The translations under genes were made by a program, and so were the position numbers. From JASLEW01 sp963732005 (GTDB lineage: Bacteria > Acidobacteriota > Thermoanaerobaculia > Multivoradales > UBA5704): 64,000 nucleotides of DNA. This document shows positions 8,826 through 17,047 of this stretch, piece by piece (the stretch's first letter is position 1; the number at the start of each line of letters is the position of its first letter). The stretch covers positions 248,001 to 312,000 of the forward strand of contig CAVSXT010000003.1 in assembly GCA_963732005.1 (NCBI GenBank). Reading direction: 5' to 3'. Under the pieces are notes generated by a model. The model made no database searches, had not been told where the DNA came from, and worked only from the letters and a program-made list of their open reading frames with translations.

Positions 8826-8905
8826 CCCGTATGGGCGGGCTTGCGAGTCCCCCGGCCCCCCTCGTCGCGGCGATACGCGCCGCCGGCCGGTGCCGCGGTC
8901 GCCGC

Positions 8906-9457
8906 CTACGGCGTGACCGAGGCCTTGCGGATCGACACCGCCGCGACCGGCTTGTCGCCAGGCTGGCTGGTCGGCACCGCGGCGATGGCGTCGACCACGT
9001 CCAAGCCCTGGACGACCTGGCCGAACGCGGTGTAGCCCCAGCGCTGCGGCGAGCTCGAATAGTCCAGCCGCGAATTGTCCACCACGCTGATGAAGAACTG
9101 CGCGGTGGCGCTGTTGGGGTCGCCGGTGCGCGCCATGGCGATGGTGCCGCGGGCGTTCGACAGCCCGAGATTGGATTCGTTGTCGATCGGCGGCCGCGTC
9201 GGCTTCTCCGCGCCACTGGCGTCGTAGCCGCCGCCCTGGATCATGAAGCCGGCGATGACGCGATGGAAGATGGTGCCGTCGTAGTGACCTGCCTTGACGT
9301 ACTTGAGGAAGTTGTCGACCGTCTTCGGCGCCTTCTCCGGGTACAGCTCGATCACGATCTTGCCCTTGGTGGTATCGAGCGTGACCTTGGGGTGCGGCTT
9401 GGCCGGCGGCGCGACGGCCGCCAGCAGGGCGACGACAAGAGCTAAGCTTCCGACCAT
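8906..9457 (-). CDS. Secreted cyclophilin-type peptidyl-prolyl isomerase
   Basis: A 183-residue protein with a short signal peptide (MVGSLALVVALLAAVA) and then the cyclophilin fold: KGKIVIELYPEKAPKTVDNF, IFHRVIAGFMIQGG, NSATAQFFISVVDN and AFGQVVQGLDVVDAI. It speeds cis-trans prolyl isomerisation, probably in the periplasm. The AAAGGAGG ribosome site and the ATG at 9457 identify the start. The start codon overlaps the divergent mobA start within a single CCATGG. The common FHR and QFF active-site motifs are present. Confidence 0.93.
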   Translation of the reverse strand: MVGSLALVVALLAAVAPPAKPHPKVTLDTTKGKIVIELYPEKAPKTVDNFLKYVKAGHYDGTIFHRVIAGFMIQGGGYDASGAEKPTRPPIDNESNLGLSNARGTIAMARTGDPNSATAQFFISVVDNSRLDYSSSPQRWGYTAFGQVVQGLDVVDAIAAVPTSQPGDKPVAAVSIRKASVTP

Positions 9458-10196
9458 GGGGGTTCCTCCTTTGCCAGCGCAACCGGGCGGGGATGGTACC
9501 ACGCACGCCGCGCTGTCTCCGCCGGCGGCGGTGGGCGTCGTGCTCGCGGGCGGCGCCTCGCGCCGCATGGGGCGGGACAAGGCGATCCTGAGCGTCGGCG
9601 GCGAGACCCTGCCGGCGCGGGCGGCGCGCCGGTTGCTCGCCGTCTGCGCGCGGGTGGTGATCGCCGATGGCGGCCGCGGCCTGCTGGCGGACCTGCAGTC
9701 GCTGCCGGACGGACCCGGGGCAGGACCGGCGGCGGGCATCCTGGGCGCCGCGCGCGCCTGGCCCGGGCAGCCGCTGCTGGTGCTGGCATGCGACCTGCCG
9801 CGCGTCCCGGCGGCGCTGCTCGCGGAGCTGGCTGGAGGGAACGGGCGACCAGCCGCGGCCGACTGGGTGGTGCCGCGCTGGGAGCGCGGGCTCGAGCCGC
9901 TGTGCGCGCTCTACCGGCCGGCGGCGCTCGCCGCCCTGGCGGCAGCCGTCGCGCGCGGCGTCGCGGCGCCGCATCGCCTCGCCGAGGGCGCCGCGCTCGC
10001 GGTCGACTATCTGGAAGGCGAGCGCCTGCGCCGGTTCGGGCCGCCCGCCGAGCTGTTCCTGAACCTGAACACGGAGGGCGAGCTGGCGACCTGGCAGCGC
10101 CTCGAAGCGCTTCAGCCGCCGTCGACGACCGTCTTCACTCCGCCCTCGGTGCAGACCGGGCAGGGGCAGACCTGGCGCAGGAAGTCGAAGCGGTAG
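9456..10196 (+). CDS. mobA: Molybdenum cofactor guanylyltransferase MobA-like
   Basis: MobA attaches GMP to molybdopterin to make the guanine-dinucleotide cofactor. The N-terminal nucleotide-binding motif VVLAGGASRRMGRDKA, the LVLACDLPRVP segment and the EPLCALYRP motif are present. Near the C-terminus, FLNLNTEGEL matches the FxNxNTxxDL pattern. The ATG at 9456 has no ribosome site; a GTG at 9531 directly before the nucleotide motif is a possible alternative. The last 85 nt overlap the convergent DUF971 gene. No other molybdopterin genes are in the window. Confidence 0.85.
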   Translation: MGVPPLPAQPGGDGTTHAALSPPAAVGVVLAGGASRRMGRDKAILSVGGETLPARAARRLLAVCARVVIADGGRGLLADLQSLPDGPGAGPAAGILGAARAWPGQPLLVLACDLPRVPAALLAELAGGNGRPAAADWVVPRWERGLEPLCALYRPAALAALAAAVARGVAAPHRLAEGAALAVDYLEGERLRRFGPPAELFLNLNTEGELATWQRLEALQPPSTTVFTPPSVQTGQGQTWRRKSKR

Positions 10197-10450
10197 ATGC
10201 CGGTCGAGTGGCCGTCCGACCAGCCGATCGAGATCGCATAGTTGCCCACCGGCTGGATCGCGTCGGCGGCAACCGGCCCGGCGGCCGGCTGGAAGCGGAT
10301 GGCCAGGCCGGTGTGCCCCTGGCAGCCGGCGCACGGACACCAGCCGCGCAGGTAGTCGTATTCGTACTCGGCGGAGTGACCGTCGCTCCAGGTGAGGCGC
10401 AATCGCCGCTCCTGGGGCAGCCGGCGCACCTCGGTCAGCAGGAAATCCAT
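10112..10450 (-). CDS. DUF971 (GBBH-like N-terminal) domain protein
   Basis: A 112-residue single-domain protein with the family pattern RLTWSDGHSAEYEYDYLRGWCPCAGCQGH and a second half NYAISIGWSDGHSTGIYRFDFLRQVCPC. The CPCAGC cysteines match the zinc- or cluster-type site of the gamma-butyrobetaine-hydroxylase N-terminal fold. In many bacteria the domain sits next to or is fused with the iron-sulfur carrier ApbC/Mrp, so a role in cluster trafficking is possible. I chose the ATG at 10450; an upstream GTG at 10474 would add eight residues. Its 3' end overlaps mobA. Confidence 0.85.
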   Translation of the reverse strand: MDFLLTEVRRLPQERRLRLTWSDGHSAEYEYDYLRGWCPCAGCQGHTGLAIRFQPAAGPVAADAIQPVGNYAISIGWSDGHSTGIYRFDFLRQVCPCPVCTEGGVKTVVDGG

Positions 10451-10549
10451 CGGCACCCCCCGCCCCCGTGCCACGACGGAGGTGCCTCATGCTACCGCAG
10501 CGCGCCGAAGCCCGCGGGCGGGAGGGGAAGGGCTTCACTGCCGGCGGCG

Positions 10550-12874
10550 CTACGCCACCAGCGGATAGACCCGGTTGCGGCCCTTGTTCTTGGCTTCGTA
10601 GAGCGAGCGGTCGGCGGCCGCGATGAGGTCGCGGGCGGTGAGGCGCTCGTCGCGGCGATGGCCGTCCCGCAGCGATGCCAGACCGATCGAGATGGTCACC
10701 TGCGCCAGGCTGCCGTCCGCCATCGGCACCGACGCAGTTTGCACCTGCGAGCGGATCTTCTCGGCGACGCTGGCGGCGCCGGCGATGTCGGTCTCGGGCA
10801 GCACCACCAGGAACTCCTCGCCGCCGTAGCGGCCGATCCAGTCGGTCGAGCGCAGCCCATCGGAAGCCGCCTGCGCGATCGCCTTGAGCAGGGTGTCGCC
10901 GGCCAGGTGCCCGTGGCGGTCGTTGACTTCCTTGAAGTAGTCGAGATCGGCCATGGCCAGGGCCAGCGGCCGGCCGTACCGTTGGGCACGCTCGAGCTCG
11001 CGGTCGAGCTGCTCGAGGATCGCCTCGCGCCGCAGCAGCCCGGTCAGGCTCTCGTAGGTGGCGGACTCGAAGAGGCGGGCGTTCTCGAACACGCTGGCGA
11101 CGTGGTGGGCCAGCAGGGTGAGCAGGTCCTGCTCCTCGGACGGATAAGGCTGGCCATCGTGCTTGGCGCCGACCACCAGCGCGCCGATGAGGCGCTGCTG
11201 ATTGAGCAGCGGCACCCCCAGCCCCGGCGCATCGAGGCCGCGCAGCCGGTGGGCGAGCAGGCTGCTGCGCGCCGCGAGCAGCTGCGTCGCGACCGGCCGT
11301 GACGCGCGTTGCAGCAGCTCGATGCCGGGGTCGTCGAGCGCCACCAGCAGCGACCGCTCGGCATCCTGCCAGCCGTCGCCGGTGGCCGCCAGCACCTTCA
11401 GCAGGCCGCTCTCGGGATTGGCGATGAGCAGCACCGCCGAGCGCGACTGGAAGATCGCGGTGAGCCGCGACACCAGATGGCGGCCCATGCGTGGCAGCTT
11501 GCCCAGCGCCGGCAGCTCGCCGGCCAGGGCGATCAACCGCCGCCGCAGCTCGTCGCGCTCGGGAAAGAAGCGCCGGTCGATGAGACGGTGGGTGAGCCGC
11601 CGCAGCGGCGCGAAGAGCAGGCCGAGCAGCAGCATGGCGATGCCCACCCGCCAGGGGGACTGGCGGCCGGCCGCCGCGCCGGCCACCGCCGGTGGGAACA
11701 GCAGCCAGATTGCGCCCAGGGCAACGTAGAACACCAACACCAGCGCGCCGCTCAGGGTGGTGTAGATGAGGCCGCGACGCACCGCCAGCTCGATGTCGAA
11801 GAGGTGGAAGCGGAACACCGCGGCGAACAGCGCCACCGGGAAGCAGAGCAGGACCAGGGTCTGCACGGCGGCGAACCAGTCCGGGAGCGGATGGCCGATG
11901 TAGCTCAGGATCGAGGAATACAAGGTGAACAGGAACCAGGCAGCGGTGGCCGACAGCACCAGCCCTGCCTGGTGGCGGCCGCGCGGCTCCGGGTGGCGCA
12001 GCGCCTGGCTGGCCAGCAGCAGCGAGACCGCCAGCGCCCAGAACGGCAGGCCGAGCTCGTTGAACCAGGCATCCGCCTGGCCGCTGGTCCACGGCAGGGC
12101 ATAGGCGCCGAGCCGCTCGTCGCTGAGGTAGGTGGCGCACCAGGCGATGCCGGCGCAGAGCCCGGCTGCGTAGTAAACCGGCACCACCCAGGGGCGCCGC
12201 CGCAGCCAGGCCGGACGGTCGGGGATCAGCGAGGCGAGATGCAGCTCGAGCCCGAACTCGGCGCCGGTGAGCAGGTAGAAGACACAGGTCGCCCAGGTGT
12301 TCACCCAGCTGTGCCCGATCACCGGCACGACGGTGTTGGGCAGCAGCAGCTCGATCGCCACCGCCATCGAGAACCCCAGCAACAGCCGGGTGCGCAGGTC
12401 GGTCAGGCTCTGGCTGAGCGCCAGCAGCGCGACCGCCAGGAAGCCAAGCGCGGTGACGGCGTTGAACAGGAAGGCAAAGAGCGGGAACGGCGTGCCCGGC
12501 CGCAGGGTGAGGTCGAGGATGCGGTCGCCGCGCGCCAGCCGGAAGCGCACCGGCCGGCCCGCCCGGAAGCGGCTGGCCGCGGCGCCGTAGGAGAGCTTGC
12601 CGTGCAGCTGCGCGCCGCCGACGCTGATGATCCGGTCACCGGCGCGCAGGCCCGCGAGGTCGGCGGGCCACCCGGGGGTCACGGCGTCGACGCGCCCGCC
12701 ATCCGGCAGGTTGGTGAGGTCGTAGCCGATCCGGCGCCCAACGCTGTGCGAGCTCTCCAGGACCTGCACGTAGAGCAACGCCAAGGCCAGCAGCGCCAGG
12801 GCCAGGGCAAGGCCCCAGCGCAGCGGGCGGTCATCGGCGGCCATGGGTGCTGCGCGGCGGCCGTGGGCAATCAT
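10550..12874 (-). CDS. Membrane diguanylate cyclase with PDZ, multi-TM and GAF domains
   Basis: A 774-residue protein. After an N-terminal membrane helix comes a PDZ-like domain (VTPGWPADLAGLRAGDRIISVGG). About seven membrane helices follow (residues 140-420), then a GAF domain (LLIANPESGLLKVLAATG... LGVPLLNQQRLIGALVVGA). A GGDEF domain ends the protein. The active-site loop is GRYGGEEF and an inhibitory RSTD site lies five residues before it. It should therefore make cyclic di-GMP under product inhibition. I chose the ATG at 12874, with AGGGGAA about 12 nt upstream. It is divergent from the aminotransferase gene; a TATGAT at 12916-12911 may be its -10 box. Confidence 0.92.
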   Translation of the reverse strand: MIAHGRRAAPMAADDRPLRWGLALALALLALALLYVQVLESSHSVGRRIGYDLTNLPDGGRVDAVTPGWPADLAGLRAGDRIISVGGAQLHGKLSYGAAASRFRAGRPVRFRLARGDRILDLTLRPGTPFPLFAFLFNAVTALGFLAVALLALSQSLTDLRTRLLLGFSMAVAIELLLPNTVVPVIGHSWVNTWATCVFYLLTGAEFGLELHLASLIPDRPAWLRRRPWVVPVYYAAGLCAGIAWCATYLSDERLGAYALPWTSGQADAWFNELGLPFWALAVSLLLASQALRHPEPRGRHQAGLVLSATAAWFLFTLYSSILSYIGHPLPDWFAAVQTLVLLCFPVALFAAVFRFHLFDIELAVRRGLIYTTLSGALVLVFYVALGAIWLLFPPAVAGAAAGRQSPWRVGIAMLLLGLLFAPLRRLTHRLIDRRFFPERDELRRRLIALAGELPALGKLPRMGRHLVSRLTAIFQSRSAVLLIANPESGLLKVLAATGDGWQDAERSLLVALDDPGIELLQRASRPVATQLLAARSSLLAHRLRGLDAPGLGVPLLNQQRLIGALVVGAKHDGQPYPSEEQDLLTLLAHHVASVFENARLFESATYESLTGLLRREAILEQLDRELERAQRYGRPLALAMADLDYFKEVNDRHGHLAGDTLLKAIAQAASDGLRSTDWIGRYGGEEFLVVLPETDIAGAASVAEKIRSQVQTASVPMADGSLAQVTISIGLASLRDGHRRDERLTARDLIAAADRSLYEAKNKGRNRVYPLVA

Positions 12875-13064
12875 CGGCGCAATCGGTTCCCCTGAGGAAA
12901 TGGACGAGAAATCATACCCTATACCGGTCTTTCTCGCGCTTGCAAGAGGGACGTCCTTACCGCTCTTACGTATTTTATGTGCCGCGCCCTCCGCGGAAGG
13001 GGGCGCCCGCACCTCCTCAGTCCACCCTTCGGCGCCCCGCGGCCGGGCGCGGTCCTGGGGTACC

Positions 13065-14252
13065 ATGAGCGCCTTCGCCATGCCCCGCTTCCCGCAGTTC
13101 TCCCCATCGGTCGCCGACATCTCCGGCGCCGTCTACTCGGCGCTGGCGCACCGCCTGGCCAGCTTTCCGGGCGAGGTCTACCCGCTGCACGTGGGTGACA
13201 CCTGGATGGAGCCGCCGGTGGGCTGCCGCATGGAGGACCTGACGGTCGCCGCCTGGCCGGGCATGCACCGCTATGCGCCGCCGCAGGGATTGCCGGCCTT
13301 GCTCGATGCCGTCGTCGAGCGCACGCGGCAGCGCACCGGCGTCGCCACCGAGCGCGAGAACGTGCTGGCGGCGACCGGCGCCACCGGCGGCCTGGGGGCG
13401 GTGGCCGGCGCCATCCTGCGCCCCGGCGACGAGGTGCTGGTGCTCGCGCCCCACTGGCCGCTGATCTCGGGAATCGTCCGCTCGTTCCACGGCGTGCCGG
13501 TGGACGTCCCGTTCTTCGGCGTCGCCGACTCGCCCGAGACCGCCGTCGAGCTGGTGGAGGCCAGCCTGCGCGAGCGCTCGGTGGCGCTCTACCTCAACAC
13601 GCCGAACAACCCGACCGGGCAGGTGATCCCGCGGCCGGTGGTCGAGGCGCTGGTCGCCTGGGCCCAGCGCCACCGTCTCTGGATCCTGGCCGACGAGGTC
13701 TACGAGGACTATGTCTACGCCGGCGAGCACACCTGGGTCCGGCCGCTGGCGCCCGAGAGCACCTTCGCCGTCCATTCGTTCTCCAAGGCCTTCGGCATGG
13801 CCGGCAACCGCTGCGGCTACGTGATCGGTCCCGCCGCGGCCATGCCGGAGCTGCGCAAGGTGGGCCTGCACAGCTTCTACAGCACGCCGACCGCCTCCCA
13901 GCTGGCCGCGGTCAAGGTGCTCGGGCGTGCCGGCAGGGAATGGCTCGAACAGGCACGGGAGCAGTACCGGCAAACCGGCGAGCGCGTCGCGGCGCGCCTC
14001 GGGCTGCCTGCCCCGGGGGGCAGCACCTTCCTCTTCCTCGACATCGCCGATCGCCTGGATGAAAGGGGCCTGGAAGGCTTCCTCGAAGCCTGCGTGGAGC
14101 GCGGCCTGTTCCTCGCCCCGGGGCCGAGCTTCGGTCCCTATCCGACCCACGTCCGGCTGTGCTTCACCGCCGCGCCGCCGGCGGTGGTCGATCGCGGGAT
14201 CGAGGTGCTCGCGTCGCTGCTCGACGGCTATAATGTGCAGCGCCGATGCTGA
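13065..14252 (+). CDS. Class I/II PLP-dependent aminotransferase
   Basis: A 395-residue fold-type I enzyme. The PLP-anchoring region contains VLAATGATGGLGAVAGAIL, the substrate/PLP contacts YLNTPNNPTGQVI and LADEVYEDYVY, and the Schiff-base lysine in HSFSKAFGMAGNRCGY. A C-terminal arginine (HVRLCF) would bind the carboxylate. Members transfer amino groups between amino acids and keto acids; the exact substrate cannot be read from sequence. It stands divergent from the diguanylate cyclase and 6 nt before the Crp/Fnr gene. No clear ribosome site precedes the ATG. Confidence 0.92.
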   Translation: MSAFAMPRFPQFSPSVADISGAVYSALAHRLASFPGEVYPLHVGDTWMEPPVGCRMEDLTVAAWPGMHRYAPPQGLPALLDAVVERTRQRTGVATERENVLAATGATGGLGAVAGAILRPGDEVLVLAPHWPLISGIVRSFHGVPVDVPFFGVADSPETAVELVEASLRERSVALYLNTPNNPTGQVIPRPVVEALVAWAQRHRLWILADEVYEDYVYAGEHTWVRPLAPESTFAVHSFSKAFGMAGNRCGYVIGPAAAMPELRKVGLHSFYSTPTASQLAAVKVLGRAGREWLEQAREQYRQTGERVAARLGLPAPGGSTFLFLDIADRLDERGLEGFLEACVERGLFLAPGPSFGPYPTHVRLCFTAAPPAVVDRGIEVLASLLDGYNVQRRC

Positions 14253-14258
14253 AATAGT

Positions 14259-15011
14259 ATGGCCGTTCCGGCTCTGCCGGCCGCACCGGCCGTAGCCATG
14301 GGCGCCGTCGCCGACCCCAGTCAGCTGCGCGATCTCGAGCTCTTCCAGGGGCTGGAGACCGATCAGCTCGCCCAGCTCAACCAGCTCCTGCGCGCCGGCA
14401 CGGTGCCCGCCGGCACCCACTTCATCACCGCCGATCAGCCCGGCGACGTGGTCTACGTCCTGCTCGAGGGGACGGTGAAGATCTACGTCAGCCGGGCCGA
14501 CGGCCGCGAGGTGATCCTTGCCTTCCTGGGCCCCGGGGACACGGTGGGCGAGATGAGCCTGGTGGACAGCGCCGGCCGCTCGGCCAACGTGGTGACCACC
14601 GAGCTTTCGCGGCTGCTATGGATGGACCGCGTCTCCTTCCAGACCTGCCTGCGCGACATGGCGCCGCTGGCCAACAACCTGGTGCGCCTGCTGTCGCAAC
14701 GCCTGCGTTTCGCCAACGAGCAGATCCAGGCACTGTGCACGCTCGACGTCCCCGGCCGGGTGGCGCGCCAGATCCTGGCGCTGGCCGACCGTTACGGCCG
14801 CTCAGCCCCGGGCGCCGGGGCCGGCGCGCCGGGAGAGGTCAAGATCCACCTGCGGCTCACCCAGAGCGATCTCGGCGAGGTGGTCGGGGCGTCCCGCGAG
14901 CGGGTGAACCAGGCGATCGTCGAGTTCAAGCAGCACGGTTACATCGCCGTCGACTCCGATCACCGCATCCACGTCCGCGACCGCCAGGCCCTGACCCGCT
15001 ACTGCGCCTGA
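14259..15011 (+). CDS. Crp/Fnr-family transcriptional regulator
   Basis: A 250-residue regulator. Residues 25-140 form the cyclic-nucleotide-binding fold (FQGLETDQLAQLNQLL... GDVVYVLLEGTVKIYV... GPGDTVGEMSLVDSAGRSANV). Residues 165-245 form the Crp winged helix with recognition segment LTQSDLGEVVGASRERVNQAI. No N-terminal cysteine cluster is present, so it is not an FNR-type oxygen sensor. A perfect TATAAT at 14229-14234 lies 24 nt upstream of the ATG within the preceding gene, but its -35 is weak. The last 13 nt overlap the convergent metallopeptidase gene. Confidence 0.92.
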   Translation: MAVPALPAAPAVAMGAVADPSQLRDLELFQGLETDQLAQLNQLLRAGTVPAGTHFITADQPGDVVYVLLEGTVKIYVSRADGREVILAFLGPGDTVGEMSLVDSAGRSANVVTTELSRLLWMDRVSFQTCLRDMAPLANNLVRLLSQRLRFANEQIQALCTLDVPGRVARQILALADRYGRSAPGAGAGAPGEVKIHLRLTQSDLGEVVGASRERVNQAIVEFKQHGYIAVDSDHRIHVRDRQALTRYCA

Positions 15012-17047
15012 GCGGCGGACGATCCCGCCGCCAGCGCCTGCCGCGCCGCGTCGAGCAGCGCGCGGGCCGAGACCGGGCCGCCGACGGCGCCGCGCATCCA
15101 GGCGTCGGGCGTCAGGCGCCCCTGGCGGGCGATGCGCTCGAGCTCGGCGCCGGCGGCGTCCGGCGGCGCGTCCGGGGCGGTCTCGACGTGCCGCAGCCGG
15201 GCCGCCAGCTGGAAGGCGACGATGTGCCCCAGCGCATAGTCCGGCAGGTACAGCGAGTAGGCGATCATGTGGGAGTAGATCGCCAGCAGCTCGCAGCCGG
15301 GATGGCCCAGGCGCGGCGCGAAGAAGCGGTCCCACACCTCGCGGGCGATGGCCAGCACCGCCTCGCGCAGGGCCGCCGGCGTGGCCTCCGGGTGGGCGTA
15401 GAGCCAGCGCCAGACGCGCATGTCCACCAGGGAGACCCCGGCGATCTCGAAAGTGCTCCAGAGCGTCGCCAGAGCGGGAGCGTGGCGGTCGGCGGCGCCG
15501 GCCAGGCCCAGCAGCTCGAGGTCGCGCTCCTGGAAGAGGAAGGCGAAGGCTTCGGTGAAGGCATTGTTGGGCACCCCGGCCAGCCACCAGTGGTCGATGC
15601 CGTCGAGCGAGAACACCTGCTCGACGTTGTGCCCGAGCTCGTGCATCGCGACGTTGTAGCCCTGGTAGTCCATGCCGGCGTCGCCCACCCGGGTGCGCAG
15701 GTGGGAGCGGTCGCCGCGCCGCACCGCGCCGAGGGCGTGGCCGGCGCCCTTCGCCCGATCGACCACGACGCGGCTGGCCAGCCACGCCGCCCGCTCGGCC
15801 GAGAACCCCAGCCGCGCCAGCAGGTCCGGCAGCGCCGCCTGGAAGGCGCCGGCGGTGGGGAAGGCGGCCCTTGCCCGGGCGTCGAGCTCCGCCTCGCCGT
15901 GGCGGCCACGGGCCTTGAATCCTGAATACCAGACGTCGAACGGCTCGAGCGGCCGGCCGAGGCGGCCGGCGACGTGACGGGCCAGCTCGTCGACCTCCGG
16001 CGCCTCCAGCACCGTCAGCAGCAGGGCCTCGACCTCCTCCTCCGGGATCTGGCGGCCGAGCTCGAAGCGGCGCGCTGGCAGGGTGGGCGCGGTCGGGGTG
16101 TAGGGATCGACCGGCAGCTGGCTGCGGAAGATGGCGAGCAGCTGCTCGTAGCGCCGGTCAGGCTCTCGACCCAAGCCCGCCCCCACCCCGGCCTCGCCGG
16201 CTGCACCGGCCGCGAGCGGCAGCACCGTGTTGGCCTCCGGCTCCCAGAGCAGCTCGGGGTTGTCGATCACCGCCGCCGGGATCTCCTGGCGCACGATGCG
16301 CTCCATCACCCGCAGGATCAGCCGCTGGCGCGCCAGCGCTCCGGCGGCGTCGGCATCCGCGTAGTGGGCCGCCAGCTCGTCGCGCAGCCCCCAGTGGCTG
16401 ATCAGCCGCAGCCCCTCCGGGAACAGCCGCTCGCCGCGCGGGGTGATCAGCCGGTCCAGGCGGAGGTTGTAGGTGGAGACGTACTCCTCGGCGGCGGTCG
16501 CGGCGCGGTTCGCCGCCTGCGCCACCGCCGCCGGCACCCGGCTGGCGAAGCGGTCCATCATCCGCGAGCGCGCCCAGGCCGCGCGGTCCCAGCCGGCGCT
16601 CTCGGTCAGGCGCTGGCGCAGCGTATGGACCGGGAAGTTCAGCAGCGCGAAACCGGCGACGCGGTTGCGGAAGAGGTCCTCGTCGACGTGCGGCGAGAGA
16701 TCCAGGTGGACCAGCAGCGCATCCACGGCGGTGACCGGCGCCGCCGCGCCGCGCTCGGTCTCGATCGGCGCCAGCAGCTCGCGGCGGACCTCGTGGAGCC
16801 GCCCGTCCACCTGCTCGAGCACCTCCTCGAGCCGGCGGCAGCTGCGCTCGAGCTCTGCCGGGTCGGCCTGGAAGGCCGTCTCGCAAAAAGCGCCAAGCTC
16901 GTCGGCGCCGCCGTCCTCCGGCCACCAGCACGCGGCCAGCTGCTCGACGCCGCGGCGGATCCGCTCCGCCTGAGCGTCGCCGTGGCGGCTGCGCAGCCGC
17001 TCGACGATGTCCGCGATCGCCGCCGGCGGGATCGTCGTCGGGATCAT
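14999..17047 (-). CDS. HELGH zinc metallopeptidase (M3-like)
   Basis: A 682-residue, mostly helical protein with no signal peptide. The zinc site is HELGH at residues 469-473. A third ligand candidate, Glu499, sits in FTEAFAFLFQ, 26 residues after the second histidine; this spacing fits gluzincins of the M3/oligoendopeptidase F type. The N-terminal 400 residues are helical with little similarity I can name. Its ATG overlaps the stop of the upstream ClpX-like ATPase by 4 nt, so the two are translationally coupled. It probably cleaves peptides in the cytoplasm, but the substrate is unknown. Confidence 0.78.
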   Translation of the reverse strand: MIPTTIPPAAIADIVERLRSRHGDAQAERIRRGVEQLAACWWPEDGGADELGAFCETAFQADPAELERSCRRLEEVLEQVDGRLHEVRRELLAPIETERGAAAPVTAVDALLVHLDLSPHVDEDLFRNRVAGFALLNFPVHTLRQRLTESAGWDRAAWARSRMMDRFASRVPAAVAQAANRAATAAEEYVSTYNLRLDRLITPRGERLFPEGLRLISHWGLRDELAAHYADADAAGALARQRLILRVMERIVRQEIPAAVIDNPELLWEPEANTVLPLAAGAAGEAGVGAGLGREPDRRYEQLLAIFRSQLPVDPYTPTAPTLPARRFELGRQIPEEEVEALLLTVLEAPEVDELARHVAGRLGRPLEPFDVWYSGFKARGRHGEAELDARARAAFPTAGAFQAALPDLLARLGFSAERAAWLASRVVVDRAKGAGHALGAVRRGDRSHLRTRVGDAGMDYQGYNVAMHELGHNVEQVFSLDGIDHWWLAGVPNNAFTEAFAFLFQERDLELLGLAGAADRHAPALATLWSTFEIAGVSLVDMRVWRWLYAHPEATPAALREAVLAIAREVWDRFFAPRLGHPGCELLAIYSHMIAYSLYLPDYALGHIVAFQLAARLRHVETAPDAPPDAAGAELERIARQGRLTPDAWMRGAVGGPVSARALLDAARQALAAGSSAAQAQ

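Noticed and set aside
8826..12140. Very long minus-strand open frame upstream of the hydrolase
   Set aside because: It runs through cyclophilin, mobA, DUF971 and cyclase genes in a wrong frame and reads as Arg/Ala/Pro noise.
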